64,000 bases of DNA from Acidobacteriales bacterium 59-55 (lineage in GTDB: Bacteria; Acidobacteriota; Terriglobia; Terriglobales; Acidobacteriaceae), in NCBI GenBank assembly GCA_001897435.1, contig MKSV01000007.1, forward strand, positions 1,426,001 to 1,490,000, read 5' to 3'. Positions 1 to 8,950 of this stretch are shown piece after piece (positions within the stretch are counted from its first letter, which is position 1; each line of letters begins with the position of its first letter). The notes beneath the pieces are model-generated. The model was not told where the DNA came from. It searched no databases and was given only the letters and a program-made list of their open reading frames with translations. The position numbers and the translations under genes are program-made.

Positions 1-1427
1 CCACCCCGCTGCCTGAGATCATCGAAGCCCTGCGTACCATCTCGCCGCTCAATGGCCTTACGGAAGAAGAGTACGGCTGGCTGGCCTCCCACGGGAGCGA
101 ACGCATCAGCGACAGCGACGCGCTCGTCTTCAATGAGGGCGAGCCCGCCACGCATCTGGTCTTCATCCTGCGCGGAGAGATCCACGTCCGCCGCCGGCAC
201 TCCGGCCCCATGGCGCTGTTCATCGGCCGCGCCGGGCAGATGACCGGCAAGCTGCCCTTCTCGCGCATGAAGACCTACGGCGGCGACGGCTACACCATCG
301 GCCCCACGTGGATCCTCGACATCCACGAGTCTCTGTTTCCGGAGATGCTCGCCGCCGTGCCTTCCATGGCGCAGCGCTGCGTCTCGGTTCTCCTCGATCG
401 CGTGCGCGAGGTGACGCGCATGGAGCAGCAGGCAGAGAAGCTGGCCGCCCTGGGCAAGCTTGCGGGCAACCTGTCGCACGAGTTGAACAACCCTGCCTCG
501 GCCGCCCAACGCTCCGCCGCCAGCCTGTTCGGCGAACTCCGCCGCTATGGCGACCAGAAGTACCGCTTGGGCTCGCTCTGCCTCAAGGCCGAGCAATCGG
601 CGGTCTACAAGAGCTGGCTGATTCGCACCCGCTCCAAGATGGCCGAATTCTCGAACGTGGTGAACGCATCGCAGAACCCGCTGGCTGCGGCAGACCGGGA
701 AGAGCAGCTTACAGCATGGCTGACCGCCCATGGCGTCGCCGAGCCGTGGGAGATCGCGCCTTCGCTCTCGGAGACGAGATTAACCATCGAGCAACTCGAC
801 GACCTGGCCAGCCACGCCTCGCCGGAGCTGCTGCCCATCGCCGTCAGCACCTTCGCCACGTCGCTGCGGGTCGAGCGCATGACCGAGGCCATCATCGACT
901 CGACCGTGCGCATCTTCGACCTGATCAGCGCCATCAAGGACTACTCCTACATGGACCAGGCGCCGATTCAGGACATCGACCTGGCGCAGTCGCTTGAAAC
1001 CACGCTGGCCATGTTCGCCTCACGGCTGCAGGGAGTCGCCATCGAACGCGACTTCGACCCCTCGCTGCCGGCCATCAGCGCCTATGGCAGCGAGTTGAGC
1101 CAGGTCTGGACAGCGCTGATCGAGAACGCCATCGACGCCATGCATGCAAGCGGCATTCCCGGCGTCCTGCGCCTTCGCACCACCCTCACCGGCAGCATGG
1201 CCTACGTCGAGGTCTGGGACAACGGCCCCGGCGTCGATCCTGCCATCCAGTCGCGCATCTTCGAGCCATTCTTCACCACCAAAGCCCCGGGGCACGGGCT
1301 GGGACTGGGACTCGATACCGCACAGCGCATCGTCAGCCGCCACTCCGGCTTCCTCACCGTGGAATCAAGGCCCGGCGCTACCTGCTTCCAGGTGCGGATT
1401 CCGCTCGACCAGGCACAGGCTTACTAA
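1..1427 (+). CDS. Cyclic-nucleotide-binding-domain sensor histidine kinase (5' partial)
   Basis: The reading frame (codons from base 3) is open at the left edge, so the N-terminus is missing; 474 residues are visible. Residues 1-120 look like a cNMP-binding (CRP-like) domain, with the typical NEGEPATHLVFILRGEI strand-turn pattern. Then follow a short coiled linker (EQQAEKLAALGKLAG), a dimerisation/H-box segment NLSHELNNP with the phospho-acceptor His, and a C-terminal HATPase_c domain with N box ENAIDAMHASG, G1 box DNGPGVD, F box FEPFFTTK and G2 box GLGLGLD. It should autophosphorylate on His in response to a ligand bound by the N-terminal domain. No transmembrane segment is visible, so it is probably cytosolic. 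No response regulator follows. Family is clear; the signal is unknown. Confidence 0.88.
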   Translation, partial: TPLPEIIEALRTISPLNGLTEEEYGWLASHGSERISDSDALVFNEGEPATHLVFILRGEIHVRRRHSGPMALFIGRAGQMTGKLPFSRMKTYGGDGYTIGPTWILDIHESLFPEMLAAVPSMAQRCVSVLLDRVREVTRMEQQAEKLAALGKLAGNLSHELNNPASAAQRSAASLFGELRRYGDQKYRLGSLCLKAEQSAVYKSWLIRTRSKMAEFSNVVNASQNPLAAADREEQLTAWLTAHGVAEPWEIAPSLSETRLTIEQLDDLASHASPELLPIAVSTFATSLRVERMTEAIIDSTVRIFDLISAIKDYSYMDQAPIQDIDLAQSLETTLAMFASRLQGVAIERDFDPSLPAISAYGSELSQVWTALIENAIDAMHASGIPGVLRLRTTLTGSMAYVEVWDNGPGVDPAIQSRIFEPFFTTKAPGHGLGLGLDTAQRIVSRHSGFLTVESRPGATCFQVRIPLDQAQAY

Positions 1428-1432
1428 AACGA

Positions 1433-1462
1433 CAACGGGAGAGGCAATCGCCTCTCCCGTTG
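1433..1462. terminator. Hairpin between convergent genes
   Basis: A perfect 13-bp stem (1433-1445 with 1450-1462) closes on the tetraloop AATC, six bases after the kinase stop. There is no clear T-run on either side, so it may be an mRNA-end hairpin or a weak bidirectional terminator for the kinase and the convergent DUF427 gene. Confidence 0.6.
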
Positions 1463-1503
1463 CCTCCTTGACGGTCTATTCTGGCCCGCCGACCTTATCC
1501 TTT

Positions 1504-1788
1504 TTATTTTGTTACTTCTACGCCGCGCCAGAACGCCACATGATGCTTCACATTCCGCGCCGCAGGCTTCGGATCGGGGTAGTACCACGCCGCATCCTGA
1601 TTTTCCTGCCCGTCCACGAGGACCGTGTAGTAACGTGCCTGCCCCTTCCAGGGGCAACTGGAGGTGGTTGAACTCGGCTTCAAAAATTCGCGTTTGACCG
1701 ATTCTTCCGGGAAGTAAATATTTCCCTCGACCGTCTCGAATGTCTCACTCTCGGCCAGCGTCTGGCCGTTCCATACTGCCTTTGCCAT
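1504..1788 (-). CDS. DUF427 domain-containing protein
   Basis: A 94-residue protein of the DUF427 family: it opens with KAVWNGQTLAES, continues with EGNIYFPEESV, and has the family's S(S)CPWKGQARYYTVLVDG core and a late AAWYYPDPKPAA segment. Members are small single-domain beta-rich proteins of unknown biochemical role. An AGGTAG Shine-Dalgarno-like stretch precedes the ATG. It is convergent with the upstream kinase and about 150 bases from the next minus-strand gene, so probably monocistronic. Family assignment is firm; the function is not known. Confidence 0.85.
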   Translation of the reverse strand: MAKAVWNGQTLAESETFETVEGNIYFPEESVKREFLKPSSTTSSCPWKGQARYYTVLVDGQENQDAAWYYPDPKPAARNVKHHVAFWRGVEVTK

Positions 1789-1921
1789 AATTCGCTACCT
1801 GTTTTCTTTTCAATAGGTTACGTGAAAACGACCGCTCAGGCGACCAGCGCAGCGGTGTTCTGAACCCTGAAGTCCACAACCTATTTGTAACAGAAATGAG
1901 GCTTAAAAGGAAGCCGGAGGA

Positions 1922-1936
1922 GGCTGGCTTCCAGCC
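1922..1936. repeat. Short hairpin GGCTGG-CTT-CCAGCC
   Basis: A perfect 6-bp stem with a 3-base loop, immediately downstream of the stop codon of the minus-strand hypothetical gene ending at 1941. Its GGCTGGCTTCCAGCC pattern resembles the small intergenic hairpins scattered in Acidobacteriaceae genomes. It may act as a 3'-end structure; there is no T-run. Confidence 0.4.
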
Positions 1937-1940
1937 AGCC

Positions 1941-2366
1941 TTAGGCCTGTGAAGGCGCGATTCCCAGCATCTTCAGGAAGGCTTCGTGCCTCGCCTTTGC
2001 CACCGGGTACCTTTCGATCAGTTCCGCCGTGTTCTTCATGAACGGATTGCCGGACTCCTTCTCGGTTACGGCGTGGAAGTGGTGGAACTTGGCGTAGACA
2101 AGAATGCCCTCGCCGTTGGAGTCCAGAAAGAGGTCCGCATCAAGGGCGCCACGCAGCACCAGCGAAGAGGTCATCTCCCAGTAACTCAACACTTGCCGCC
2201 AGGCAGCGTTGTGCTCCGACTTCGTGTCCCGGGATACGGCACGCAGCTCTTCGAGCGTCTTCGGCTGGAAATCGAAGACCATGAACCGCCTTGCCTTGCG
2301 CAATGTCTCTTCCCGCCGAAGCTCGTAAAGCCGCAATATCAGTTCCGCGTCCGCTGCCGTCGCCAT
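1941..2366 (-). CDS. Hypothetical protein
   Basis: A 141-residue soluble protein that I do not recognise. It begins with a helix-rich, charged segment (LILRLYELRREETLRKARRFM), followed by a central part containing EHNAAWRQVLSYWEMTSSLVLRG and a His-rich KFHHFHAV stretch. There is no signal peptide or membrane segment. It lies about 40 bases downstream of topA on the same strand, so it may be co-transcribed from the topA promoter. Codon use matches its neighbours, which supports a real gene. Confidence 0.65.
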   Translation of the reverse strand: MATAADAELILRLYELRREETLRKARRFMVFDFQPKTLEELRAVSRDTKSEHNAAWRQVLSYWEMTSSLVLRGALDADLFLDSNGEGILVYAKFHHFHAVTEKESGNPFMKNTAELIERYPVAKARHEAFLKMLGIAPSQA

Positions 2367-2408
2367 CTATTCTCCCTTTGTTTACTGTCTTTTATTTGCC
2401 TGATTTAT

Positions 2409-5204
2409 TTATGCTACGCTCTCCACCATCGGCCGGGTCTTCTCCGGGTCAGGCTTCTCGATGACCGGAACCGGAGCAGGCCCCGCGATCTTCTTCTGGT
2501 AGCCGCACTCGGGAGTAGTAGGCTCCTCTTCCGGAGCGCCCTTCTTCCGGCGCCGCTTGGGCAACGCCTCGCGGTTGTTCGGGCACACCAGATAGGTTCC
2601 CTTATCGTTCGTCACCTCAAGGAGATAGGTGCTGTCGCCCTTGGGGCAGGCCTGGTTGACCAGCTTCAGGTTCGAGGCGAAGTCGCACTTCGGATACTTC
2701 ACGCACCCATAGAAGGTGTCGCCGCGCTTGGTCTTGCGGACGGCAATCTCGCTGCCGCACTTCGGGCAGGGGACATCGAGCAGCTCCTGCTTGATGTACT
2801 TGCACTTCGGATAGCCGCTGCAACTGATGAACTCGCCATACTGCCCATTGCGGAGCAGCAAGGGCTTGCCGCACTTCGGGCACATCTCCTCCAACTGCAC
2901 CGGAGGCTTCTGCTGTACCTTCTGTGTCAGCTTGCGGATGGTCTTGCAGGGCGGGTCCTCGTTGTAGCCAGGGCAGGCCATGAACGGGCCCCACGGGCCG
3001 TTGCGCAGCACCATCACGCGGCCGCAGTTGTCGCAGAACTCCTCCTCGGGAACGTCATCGGCACCGGGAGCGCTCAGGTCCGGCTTGGCGGCGAAGTTCT
3101 CCTTGGTGAAGTCGCAGCTAATCGGCTCAACCGTGATCTTCTTTCCCTGCCCGACCGCCGCATTGATCGCAGCAACCAGTTCTTTTGTGTCCGCAACATC
3201 CTTTGAGAAGTCGATGACATCGTCCGTCGTCGCCTTCACGGTCATCGGAAAATGAAGCCCAGTTGTCAGCTTCTTCGTCACCGCCTTCGCGTCTTTCTTC
3301 CATGGTCCCATCGCAACCGTCATGGGCTTGACCTTGGTGAAGTTGCTGCACGAATAGAAGCTGCCGAACTTGCCCCACTTCAGAACCAGCGGGCTGCCGC
3401 ACTTCTCGCAGATCTCGTCGGTGGCGTGCTCCATCCGCTTGACGTCTTCCATGTGGGTGCTGGCAACCTTCAGCTCCCCCTCGAAGTGGTCGTAGAAGCT
3501 GTTCAGCAGATCGGTCCAGCGCTCCTGGCCTTCCTCGACCGCGTCGAGTTCACCTTCGAGCGTCGCCGTGTATTGGGTGTCGAAGATGTAGGGGAAGTTC
3601 TTGACCAGCAGCCCGGTGACCACCGTTCCGATCTCGGTGGGCACGAACTTCGACTGGATCTTCTTCACATAGTCGCGATCCTGGATCGTATTGATAATCG
3701 AGGCGTAGGTCGAAGGCCGTCCGATTCCCTGCTCTTCGAGCGTCTTGACCAGGCTGGCTTCGTTGTAGCGCGGCGGAGGCTCGGTGAACTTCTGCTCCGG
3801 GTCGATCGACTGCATGGCCAGCGACTGGCCGTCCCTGACGCCGGGCAGGATGGTGTCCTCCGACCCTCCATCCCAGATGGCAAGGAAGCCGTCGAACTTC
3901 AGGACCGAGCCGCTCACGCGGAAGTCGTAGGTCGTCTTGCCGGCTTTGGCTGCAATCTCAATCGTCGTCTGATCGAAGATCGCCGGCATCATCTGCGAGG
4001 AGACGAAGCGCTGCCAGATCATCTTGTAGAGCCGGTACTGCTCGTCGCTGAGCCACTTTTTAATGGAATCGGGCGTGTACTCCACGCGGGTCGGGCGGAT
4101 GGCCTCGTGCGCGTCCTGGGCGTCCTTCTTGCCCTTATAGTCGACCGGCTTCTCCGGAAGGTACTTTGCGCCCAGGGTCTTCTGAATATAGTTGCGCGCC
4201 TCGACGATGGAGTCGGGCGAGACTCTTGTGGAGTCGGTACGCATATAGGTAATCAAGCCGACCGTGCCGTCGGTGCCGACCTCGACACCTTCATAGAGCC
4301 GCTGGGCGACGCCCATGGTCCGGCGCACGTTGAAGCCCAGCCGCGAAGAGGCATCCTGTTGCAGCTTGCTGGTGATGTACGGGGCCAGCGGGTTCCGCCT
4401 GCGCTCCTTGCGCTCGACCTGAGCGACCGACCACTCCGCCGTCTTCAACTCCGCGACGACGCGGTTGGTCTCTTCTTCGTTGGGCAGTGCGCCGGAGAGG
4501 AAGAGTTCTTTGCCCTCCTTGTCCTTGCCGTTGGCAACTCGGGACGGAACTCCGTCGATGCCGGTGAACCGGGCGACAAACTCATCTTTGGGTGAGGATT
4601 GCAGCCTTGCGCCGATGGTCCAGTACTCGACCGGGACAAAGGAGTTGATCTCCAGCTCGCGCTCCACGATCAAGCGCAGCGCCACTGTCTGCACCCGGCC
4701 CGCGCTCAATCCGCGGCGTACCTTGTCCCACAGCAACGGCGAGACCTGATATCCCACCAAGCGATCCAGCACACGCCGGGTCTGCTGAGCATCGACCAGA
4801 TTCTCGTCGACATCCCGCGCATGAGCAAAGGCTGCCCGGACGGCTTTCTGCGTAATCTCGTTGAAGGTGACCCGCCGTACCTTCGACTTGTCCTTGACCA
4901 CAGGGAGCAACTGGATCGCCAGGTGCGCGGCAATCGCCTCGCCCTCGCGGTCGGGGTCGGGCGCCAGATAGACCATCTCAGCCTTGGTTGCCAGCTTCTT
5001 CAGCCGATCGACAACCTTTTCCTTGCCCGGGGAGACAATCAGCGTCGGCTCAAACGTCCGCTTCTTCAACTCCACGCCGATGTCGTTCTTCGGCAGGTCC
5101 ATGATGTGGCCCAGAGAAGCCTCCACAATATAGTCGCTGCCGAGATATTTATTGATCGTCTTCGCCTTTGCCGGCGATTCGACGATCACAAGTGATTTAG
5201 CCAT
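2409..5204 (-). CDS. topA: DNA topoisomerase I (type IA)
   Basis: A 931-residue type IA topoisomerase that relaxes negative supercoils through a transient 5'-phosphotyrosine link. The TOPRIM domain comes first (VESPAKAKTI with Glu9; acidic motif PDPDREGE with Asp83 and Asp85). The catalytic Tyr is Tyr320 in LITYMRTDSTR. The C-terminal third carries successive zinc ribbons starting CEKCGS, CDNCGR, CPKCGK and CPKCGS, and a last degenerate one (CPKGDS), followed by a basic tail. Length fits the acidobacterial/proteobacterial form with several ribbons. The ATG start is directly followed by the conserved KSLVIVESPAKAKTI motif, so the start is secure. The divergent upstream spacer of about 230 bases should hold its promoter. 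Confidence 0.97.
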   Translation of the reverse strand: MAKSLVIVESPAKAKTINKYLGSDYIVEASLGHIMDLPKNDIGVELKKRTFEPTLIVSPGKEKVVDRLKKLATKAEMVYLAPDPDREGEAIAAHLAIQLLPVVKDKSKVRRVTFNEITQKAVRAAFAHARDVDENLVDAQQTRRVLDRLVGYQVSPLLWDKVRRGLSAGRVQTVALRLIVERELEINSFVPVEYWTIGARLQSSPKDEFVARFTGIDGVPSRVANGKDKEGKELFLSGALPNEEETNRVVAELKTAEWSVAQVERKERRRNPLAPYITSKLQQDASSRLGFNVRRTMGVAQRLYEGVEVGTDGTVGLITYMRTDSTRVSPDSIVEARNYIQKTLGAKYLPEKPVDYKGKKDAQDAHEAIRPTRVEYTPDSIKKWLSDEQYRLYKMIWQRFVSSQMMPAIFDQTTIEIAAKAGKTTYDFRVSGSVLKFDGFLAIWDGGSEDTILPGVRDGQSLAMQSIDPEQKFTEPPPRYNEASLVKTLEEQGIGRPSTYASIINTIQDRDYVKKIQSKFVPTEIGTVVTGLLVKNFPYIFDTQYTATLEGELDAVEEGQERWTDLLNSFYDHFEGELKVASTHMEDVKRMEHATDEICEKCGSPLVLKWGKFGSFYSCSNFTKVKPMTVAMGPWKKDAKAVTKKLTTGLHFPMTVKATTDDVIDFSKDVADTKELVAAINAAVGQGKKITVEPISCDFTKENFAAKPDLSAPGADDVPEEEFCDNCGRVMVLRNGPWGPFMACPGYNEDPPCKTIRKLTQKVQQKPPVQLEEMCPKCGKPLLLRNGQYGEFISCSGYPKCKYIKQELLDVPCPKCGSEIAVRKTKRGDTFYGCVKYPKCDFASNLKLVNQACPKGDSTYLLEVTNDKGTYLVCPNNREALPKRRRKKGAPEEEPTTPECGYQKKIAGPAPVPVIEKPDPEKTRPMVESVA

Positions 5205-5433
5205 TCGTTCCCTTCATCCAACAAAAACGCATACCGTTGACCAGATGTTCCATCGTGCAGGATTCCAATGCGAACCTAACACGAGTTGCCGGAAATAAGC
5301 GAACCGGGCATCTCTGCAAAACTTCAGTCTGGGTACAAGAAACTATATCGATAGACTGTCTATCTTCAATTCCGTCTGCATCTTGGGCAAAGTGCATCCG
5401 GCTGATCGGCGCCCGGCAGCCCACTTTTCTCAT

Positions 5434-6615
5434 TTAGAACGACCGGACATAATTCTTGCCGGGCAACTGCCTGACCCGGCCGCTTAGCTCCAGTTCGAAC
5501 AGCGCTGTAAAGATCTCGGCCGATCCCAACTCTGCCTCCAGCCGCTCCATCAGGTCGTCGAGCTGCACCGATTCATCGTGCCTCAGATGATCCAGAACCA
5601 TCTGTTCATGCTGCGGTAGCGGCGTATTGGTAAATAGAGATGCAGGTTTCGCCGATTTCGATTCATCCGGCGCCATCTCACCCGCCTCCGCTTCCAACTG
5701 ACGCCGTATCTGTGAAGGCAGCTCCTCCCAGACGTCCTCCCATGTCGCGGTGAGCTTAGCCCCCTGCTTTATCAATGTGTTAGGACCCCAGGCGTTCTTG
5801 TTGGTCACGTTACCGGGAACGGCATAGACGTCCCGGTTCTGCTCCATCGCGCAGCGGGCGGTGATGCGGGTACCGCTGTACTCCGCCGCCTCGATGACCA
5901 GGACGCCCAGGCTCATCCCGCTGAGGATCCGGTTCCGAATCGGGAAATTCTGCGGGGCGGGAAATGTTCCCAAGGGATATTCACTCACGATTGCGCCGCC
6001 GGTCGCGACGATGCTCTCGGCCAGCTTCTTGTTTTCTTTGGGATAGACGACGTCGATGCCGGTGCCCCAGACGGCTACCGTCTTCCCTCCCGCCTCGATC
6101 GCTCCCTTGTGCGCCGCCGTATCCACACCACGGGCCATCCCGCTGAGGATGACGAGCCTGCGATGGGCCAGGTCGCGGGACAACAGCTCCGCCATCCCCG
6201 TGCCGTAGGGGGAGGGATGACGCGTTCCTACCACCGCAATTCCGGGCCGCGCCAGAAGATCCGCGTTCCCACGAATCCAGAGCACCGCAGGCGGGTCGTA
6301 GATCTCGCGCAGGCGCTCGGGATAGGAGCGGTCGTCCGGCGTCAAAATACTGCCGCCAGCCTCGGCCACACGGCTTATCTCGTCCTCGGCAGCCTCTTGC
6401 GCCTTGCCGCCGAAGATGAACTGAGCGGCCTCGGCGGGCATTCCGGTCGCCTCCAGTTCGGTCAGTGAAGACTCAAACAGCCGGTTCGCCGTGCCCAGCG
6501 CCTTGACCGCCCGAGCGATCCGCGTCGGCCCCATGCCCGGCGTCAGGGTCAACGCCATCCATGCCAACCGTGCCTTTTCCTGTATCGCAACCGTATCCCG
6601 CTCAACCCGGCGCAT
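5434..6615 (-). CDS. dprA: DNA-processing protein DprA
   Basis: A 393-residue DprA/Smf protein, which loads RecA on incoming single-stranded DNA during natural transformation. An N-terminal helical (SAM-like) part of about 75 residues is followed by the Rossmann-like core: VVGTRHPSPYGTGMA, LSGMARGVDTAAHKGA, VWGTGIDVVYPKENK, SEYPLGTFPAPQNFPIRNRI, EAAEYSGTRITA and YAVPGNV. The C-terminal 65 residues resemble the winged-helix DML1 domain. A GGGAGCGG Shine-Dalgarno-like stretch precedes the ATG. It lies upstream of topA on the same strand, an arrangement common in bacteria, but a 230-base spacer separates the two. Confidence 0.95.
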   Translation of the reverse strand: MRRVERDTVAIQEKARLAWMALTLTPGMGPTRIARAVKALGTANRLFESSLTELEATGMPAEAAQFIFGGKAQEAAEDEISRVAEAGGSILTPDDRSYPERLREIYDPPAVLWIRGNADLLARPGIAVVGTRHPSPYGTGMAELLSRDLAHRRLVILSGMARGVDTAAHKGAIEAGGKTVAVWGTGIDVVYPKENKKLAESIVATGGAIVSEYPLGTFPAPQNFPIRNRILSGMSLGVLVIEAAEYSGTRITARCAMEQNRDVYAVPGNVTNKNAWGPNTLIKQGAKLTATWEDVWEELPSQIRRQLEAEAGEMAPDESKSAKPASLFTNTPLPQHEQMVLDHLRHDESVQLDDLMERLEAELGSAEIFTALFELELSGRVRQLPGKNYVRSF

Positions 6616-6709
6616 TCATCCGCTCCCTTTTTATCAACCCTCATTACTATAAGCACACGCTGTCCGGGCCACCGCCGGAGCCCAGCGGAAGGCCTCGCCT
6701 CCAGGCTGC

Positions 6710-7810
6710 CTACGCAGGATGGTTTAACGACTGGATCAGCCCGCGAATGTACCCGTAGCAGAACGCGAAGGACTGCAGGCCGCGGGGATCGCTCTCCGCC
6801 TGGGGCACGTGGTCGGGCATCAGCATGTAGGGATATCCAACCTCGCGATAGACGTGGATCGCCTTCACCATATCCACGTCGCCCTCATCCGGGTACATCT
6901 CAACGAAGTCGTTGCGGTGGCCGCGGATATTGCGGAAGTGGACGTTGAAGATCTTCTTGCGGGAGCCGAAGTACCGGATCACGTCATAGACCTCCCTGCC
7001 GGGATCGGCCAGCATCTCCGACACGGTTCCCTGGCAGAAGTTCAACCCGTGATAGGGACTCTCTCGAATCGCGATAAAGCGCTTCAGCCCGTCGACCGTG
7101 CCCAGGACGCGATTGACCCCCTGATATCCCTCCGGCGGTACGCCGGGGTCCTGGGGATGGCAGGCCATACGTACCTTGTACTCGTTGGCGACGGGAATGA
7201 TGCGATCGAGAAAATAGGTGATCCGCTCCCAGAAACGATCCGCATCGACCTCTCCGGCAATTGTCAGCGGCGTCTTCGGGTGAGCCTCGGCAAGCTTCCA
7301 TTGGCTGTAGCTGGCGTCTCCGCGCCCCGGCGTTCGACCGGTGCGCAGCACGCCGAGAATGCTCATGTTGTACTTGAGCATTGGCAGACCCGCCTGCGCG
7401 CAGTTCCGAATCATCTTCTGGATGGACTCAATATCACGGTCCCGTTCCGGGCTCCGGGCCAGCATGATGGCCGGGTGCTTCTCGTTGTCGATATAGCTCG
7501 AGGCCAGCACCGGCGGTACAACGCAATCGATTTCGATACCGTTGCCCGCCGCCAGATCCTTCATCCTGCTGAGTTCATCGACGGTTGCGTAGATGCGGCC
7601 GTCCGCAATCTGGGGATAGCCGCAGATATGGCGCACCCCATACCGAGCCAGGTACTTCAGGTGCTCGTCGCTGGTCGGCGCGCTCTGGCAGCCCAGCTTC
7701 ATCAGCACAGGTTTGGGATGGGGTGAAGCCGTGGTTGTGGAAGCATTGGCACCACGGCCCAAGGCGACCGCGGCTACACCGGAAGAGGAGATAAACTCAC
7801 GCCGATTCAT
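6710..7810 (-). CDS. Tat-exported mannonate dehydratase (UxuA-like) family protein
   Basis: A 366-residue TIM-barrel protein with a twin-arginine leader (NRREFISSSG, then an Ala/Gly-rich hydrophobic part up to about residue 27). The mature part resembles UxuA-type mannonate dehydratases and the related xylose-isomerase-like barrel: YNMSILGVLRTGR, ACHPQDPGVPPEGYQG, NFCQGTVSEM, FNVHFRNIRG and DHVPQ, which in the family supply Mn/Fe ligands and substrate contacts. UxuA converts D-mannonate to 2-keto-3-deoxygluconate, normally in the cytosol, so a Tat leader is odd. A cytosolic-type ManD is encoded elsewhere in the window. It may act on another sugar acid or in the periplasm; the exact substrate is not established. 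Confidence 0.75.
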   Translation of the reverse strand: MNRREFISSSGVAAVALGRGANASTTTASPHPKPVLMKLGCQSAPTSDEHLKYLARYGVRHICGYPQIADGRIYATVDELSRMKDLAAGNGIEIDCVVPPVLASSYIDNEKHPAIMLARSPERDRDIESIQKMIRNCAQAGLPMLKYNMSILGVLRTGRTPGRGDASYSQWKLAEAHPKTPLTIAGEVDADRFWERITYFLDRIIPVANEYKVRMACHPQDPGVPPEGYQGVNRVLGTVDGLKRFIAIRESPYHGLNFCQGTVSEMLADPGREVYDVIRYFGSRKKIFNVHFRNIRGHRNDFVEMYPDEGDVDMVKAIHVYREVGYPYMLMPDHVPQAESDPRGLQSFAFCYGYIRGLIQSLNHPA

Positions 7811-7859
7811 AGGCTAGAAAAATACCACGATGCAACCATGCGCCGATACTGTACCTTCG

Positions 7860-8630
7860 TCATCGCGTCTCCCGGGCACTGCCCTGCAATGCTCCGGCCA
7901 GCACCCACGCGCCGCCGCTCATTGCCAGGGCGACAAAAGCGCTGGTCCACTCGTTGCCGCTGTGAGCCATAGCAACAACCCGCGGCACATGCAGCACGGC
8001 AACCCACGACAGGAACATCAGCCCCAGCAGAGCTGCGGCCAGATGGCACTGCCTATTCGTCGCGATGCTGAGGGCGGCGGCAAAGAATGCAACGCCCACG
8101 AAATACGCCCAGAAGAGATGACCGGGAATCCACGCTGGGATCAGGGTCGCAATGAACTTCGCATACAGGAAGTGCTGGACGCCGAAGACCACCAGCGCAG
8201 CCGCATAGAGCAGCCGGCTGACGATGAGGCCCTCCCACAGCCGGGAGCCTGGAGACTCCATCTCACCGGCCAGCACCAGGGCGACCGCGCTCAGAGCCAG
8301 CAGCTCAAATCCGCTCGTCCACGGGCCGGGATCGCGCAGATGCTCAAATAGACTCGGCACATAGACCAGCAGTACGCGCAGCAGCAAGGCCACTCCCAGC
8401 AGAGCCGCCGCCACTCTCGCCCACAGCCGCGTCGCAATGCAGACGCCGGCGGCGATGAAGCCCGCGCCGATCAGCCAGGCAAGGATGCCTGTCTCGGCGG
8501 TCCACGGAGGCCCGGGTGCCGGCCCGGCGGCCTGCGCGTGAAAGAGATACTGAAGTCCAAAGAGCACGATCGCAACGCCAAACAGAATACGACCAACCCT
8601 ACTCAGTCCGTCCAAGGCAGAGCCCTCCAA
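7860..8630 (-). CDS. Multi-pass membrane protein with internal duplication (DoxX-like)
   Basis: A 256-residue integral membrane protein of about eight hydrophobic segments. It is built from two related halves: the first opens SRVGRILFGVAIVLFGLQYL and ends with ALVLAGE; the second opens SRLLYAAALVVFGVQHFLY and ends with AWVLAGA. Each half contains a W/G-rich loop and an AALLG segment. The fold resembles DoxX-like four-helix membrane modules, duplicated. No catalytic motif is visible. It sits between the UxuA-like gene and a DUF3565 gene, all on the minus strand, but with spacers that do not demand an operon. The function is unknown. Confidence 0.7.
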   Translation of the reverse strand: MEGSALDGLSRVGRILFGVAIVLFGLQYLFHAQAAGPAPGPPWTAETGILAWLIGAGFIAAGVCIATRLWARVAAALLGVALLLRVLLVYVPSLFEHLRDPGPWTSGFELLALSAVALVLAGEMESPGSRLWEGLIVSRLLYAAALVVFGVQHFLYAKFIATLIPAWIPGHLFWAYFVGVAFFAAALSIATNRQCHLAAALLGLMFLSWVAVLHVPRVVAMAHSGNEWTSAFVALAMSGGAWVLAGALQGSARETR

Positions 8631-8672
8631 AGAACTGATCGCGGCGCTTCCACGACCGAGGAGAATCCTACC

Positions 8673-8894
8673 TTAAGAATCGTCAGAATCTTCCAGGGGA
8701 TCGTTTAATTCTTCATCGCATCGCTTGCACTCCATCATCCGCCCGATCCGTTCGGCCCGGGTCTCCTCGTGCAGCACCCACTCGCGCACCATCCATGGCG
8801 GATCGTGGCGCACATGCTGGCCGTGGCCGCACTCCAGCCGTGCCGCCCAATGGCCTTCCTCATCCTGATAGAACCCAACTACAGCTCGCTGCAT
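8673..8894 (-). CDS. DUF3565 domain-containing protein
   Basis: A 73-residue protein matching the DUF3565 family: MQRAVVGFYQDEEGHW, LECGHGQHVRHDPPW, REWVLHEETRAERIG and MMECKRCDE. The conserved Cys/His pattern (C-x-H...H...C-x-x-C) suggests a small metal-binding fold. I place the start at the ATG at 8894 because GGGAGG (8901-8907) lies at the right distance and the family homology begins there. An upstream in-frame ATG at 8930 lies inside a tandem repeat and has no Shine-Dalgarno site. The last 12 residues are acidic. The function is unknown. It is divergent from mqnA. Confidence 0.8.
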   Translation of the reverse strand: MQRAVVGFYQDEEGHWAARLECGHGQHVRHDPPWMVREWVLHEETRAERIGRMMECKRCDEELNDPLEDSDDS

Positions 8895-8910
8895 CGAAGC
8901 CCTCCCGTCC

Positions 8911-8943
8911 ACATCTATTAAACTAGACATCTATTAAATTAGA
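8911..8943. promoter_or_regulatory. Tandem 17-bp repeat in divergent control region
   Basis: Two near-identical 17-bp copies (8911-8927 and 8927-8943; period 16, one mismatch) of ACATCTATTAAAYTAGA lie between the DUF3565 start and the mqnA GTG. They are AT-rich and contain TATTAA, which could serve as -10 elements or operator half-sites. No regulator can be named. Confidence 0.5.
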
Positions 8944-8950
8944 TCTAGCT

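Noticed and set aside
3252..4595. A 447-residue open frame on the + strand inside topA, and other long antisense frames (1986-3206, 12229-13110, 46533-47279)
   Set aside because: They are frames opposite strongly supported genes in high-GC DNA, rich in Arg/Leu/Ala/Gly, with no domain and no ribosome site.
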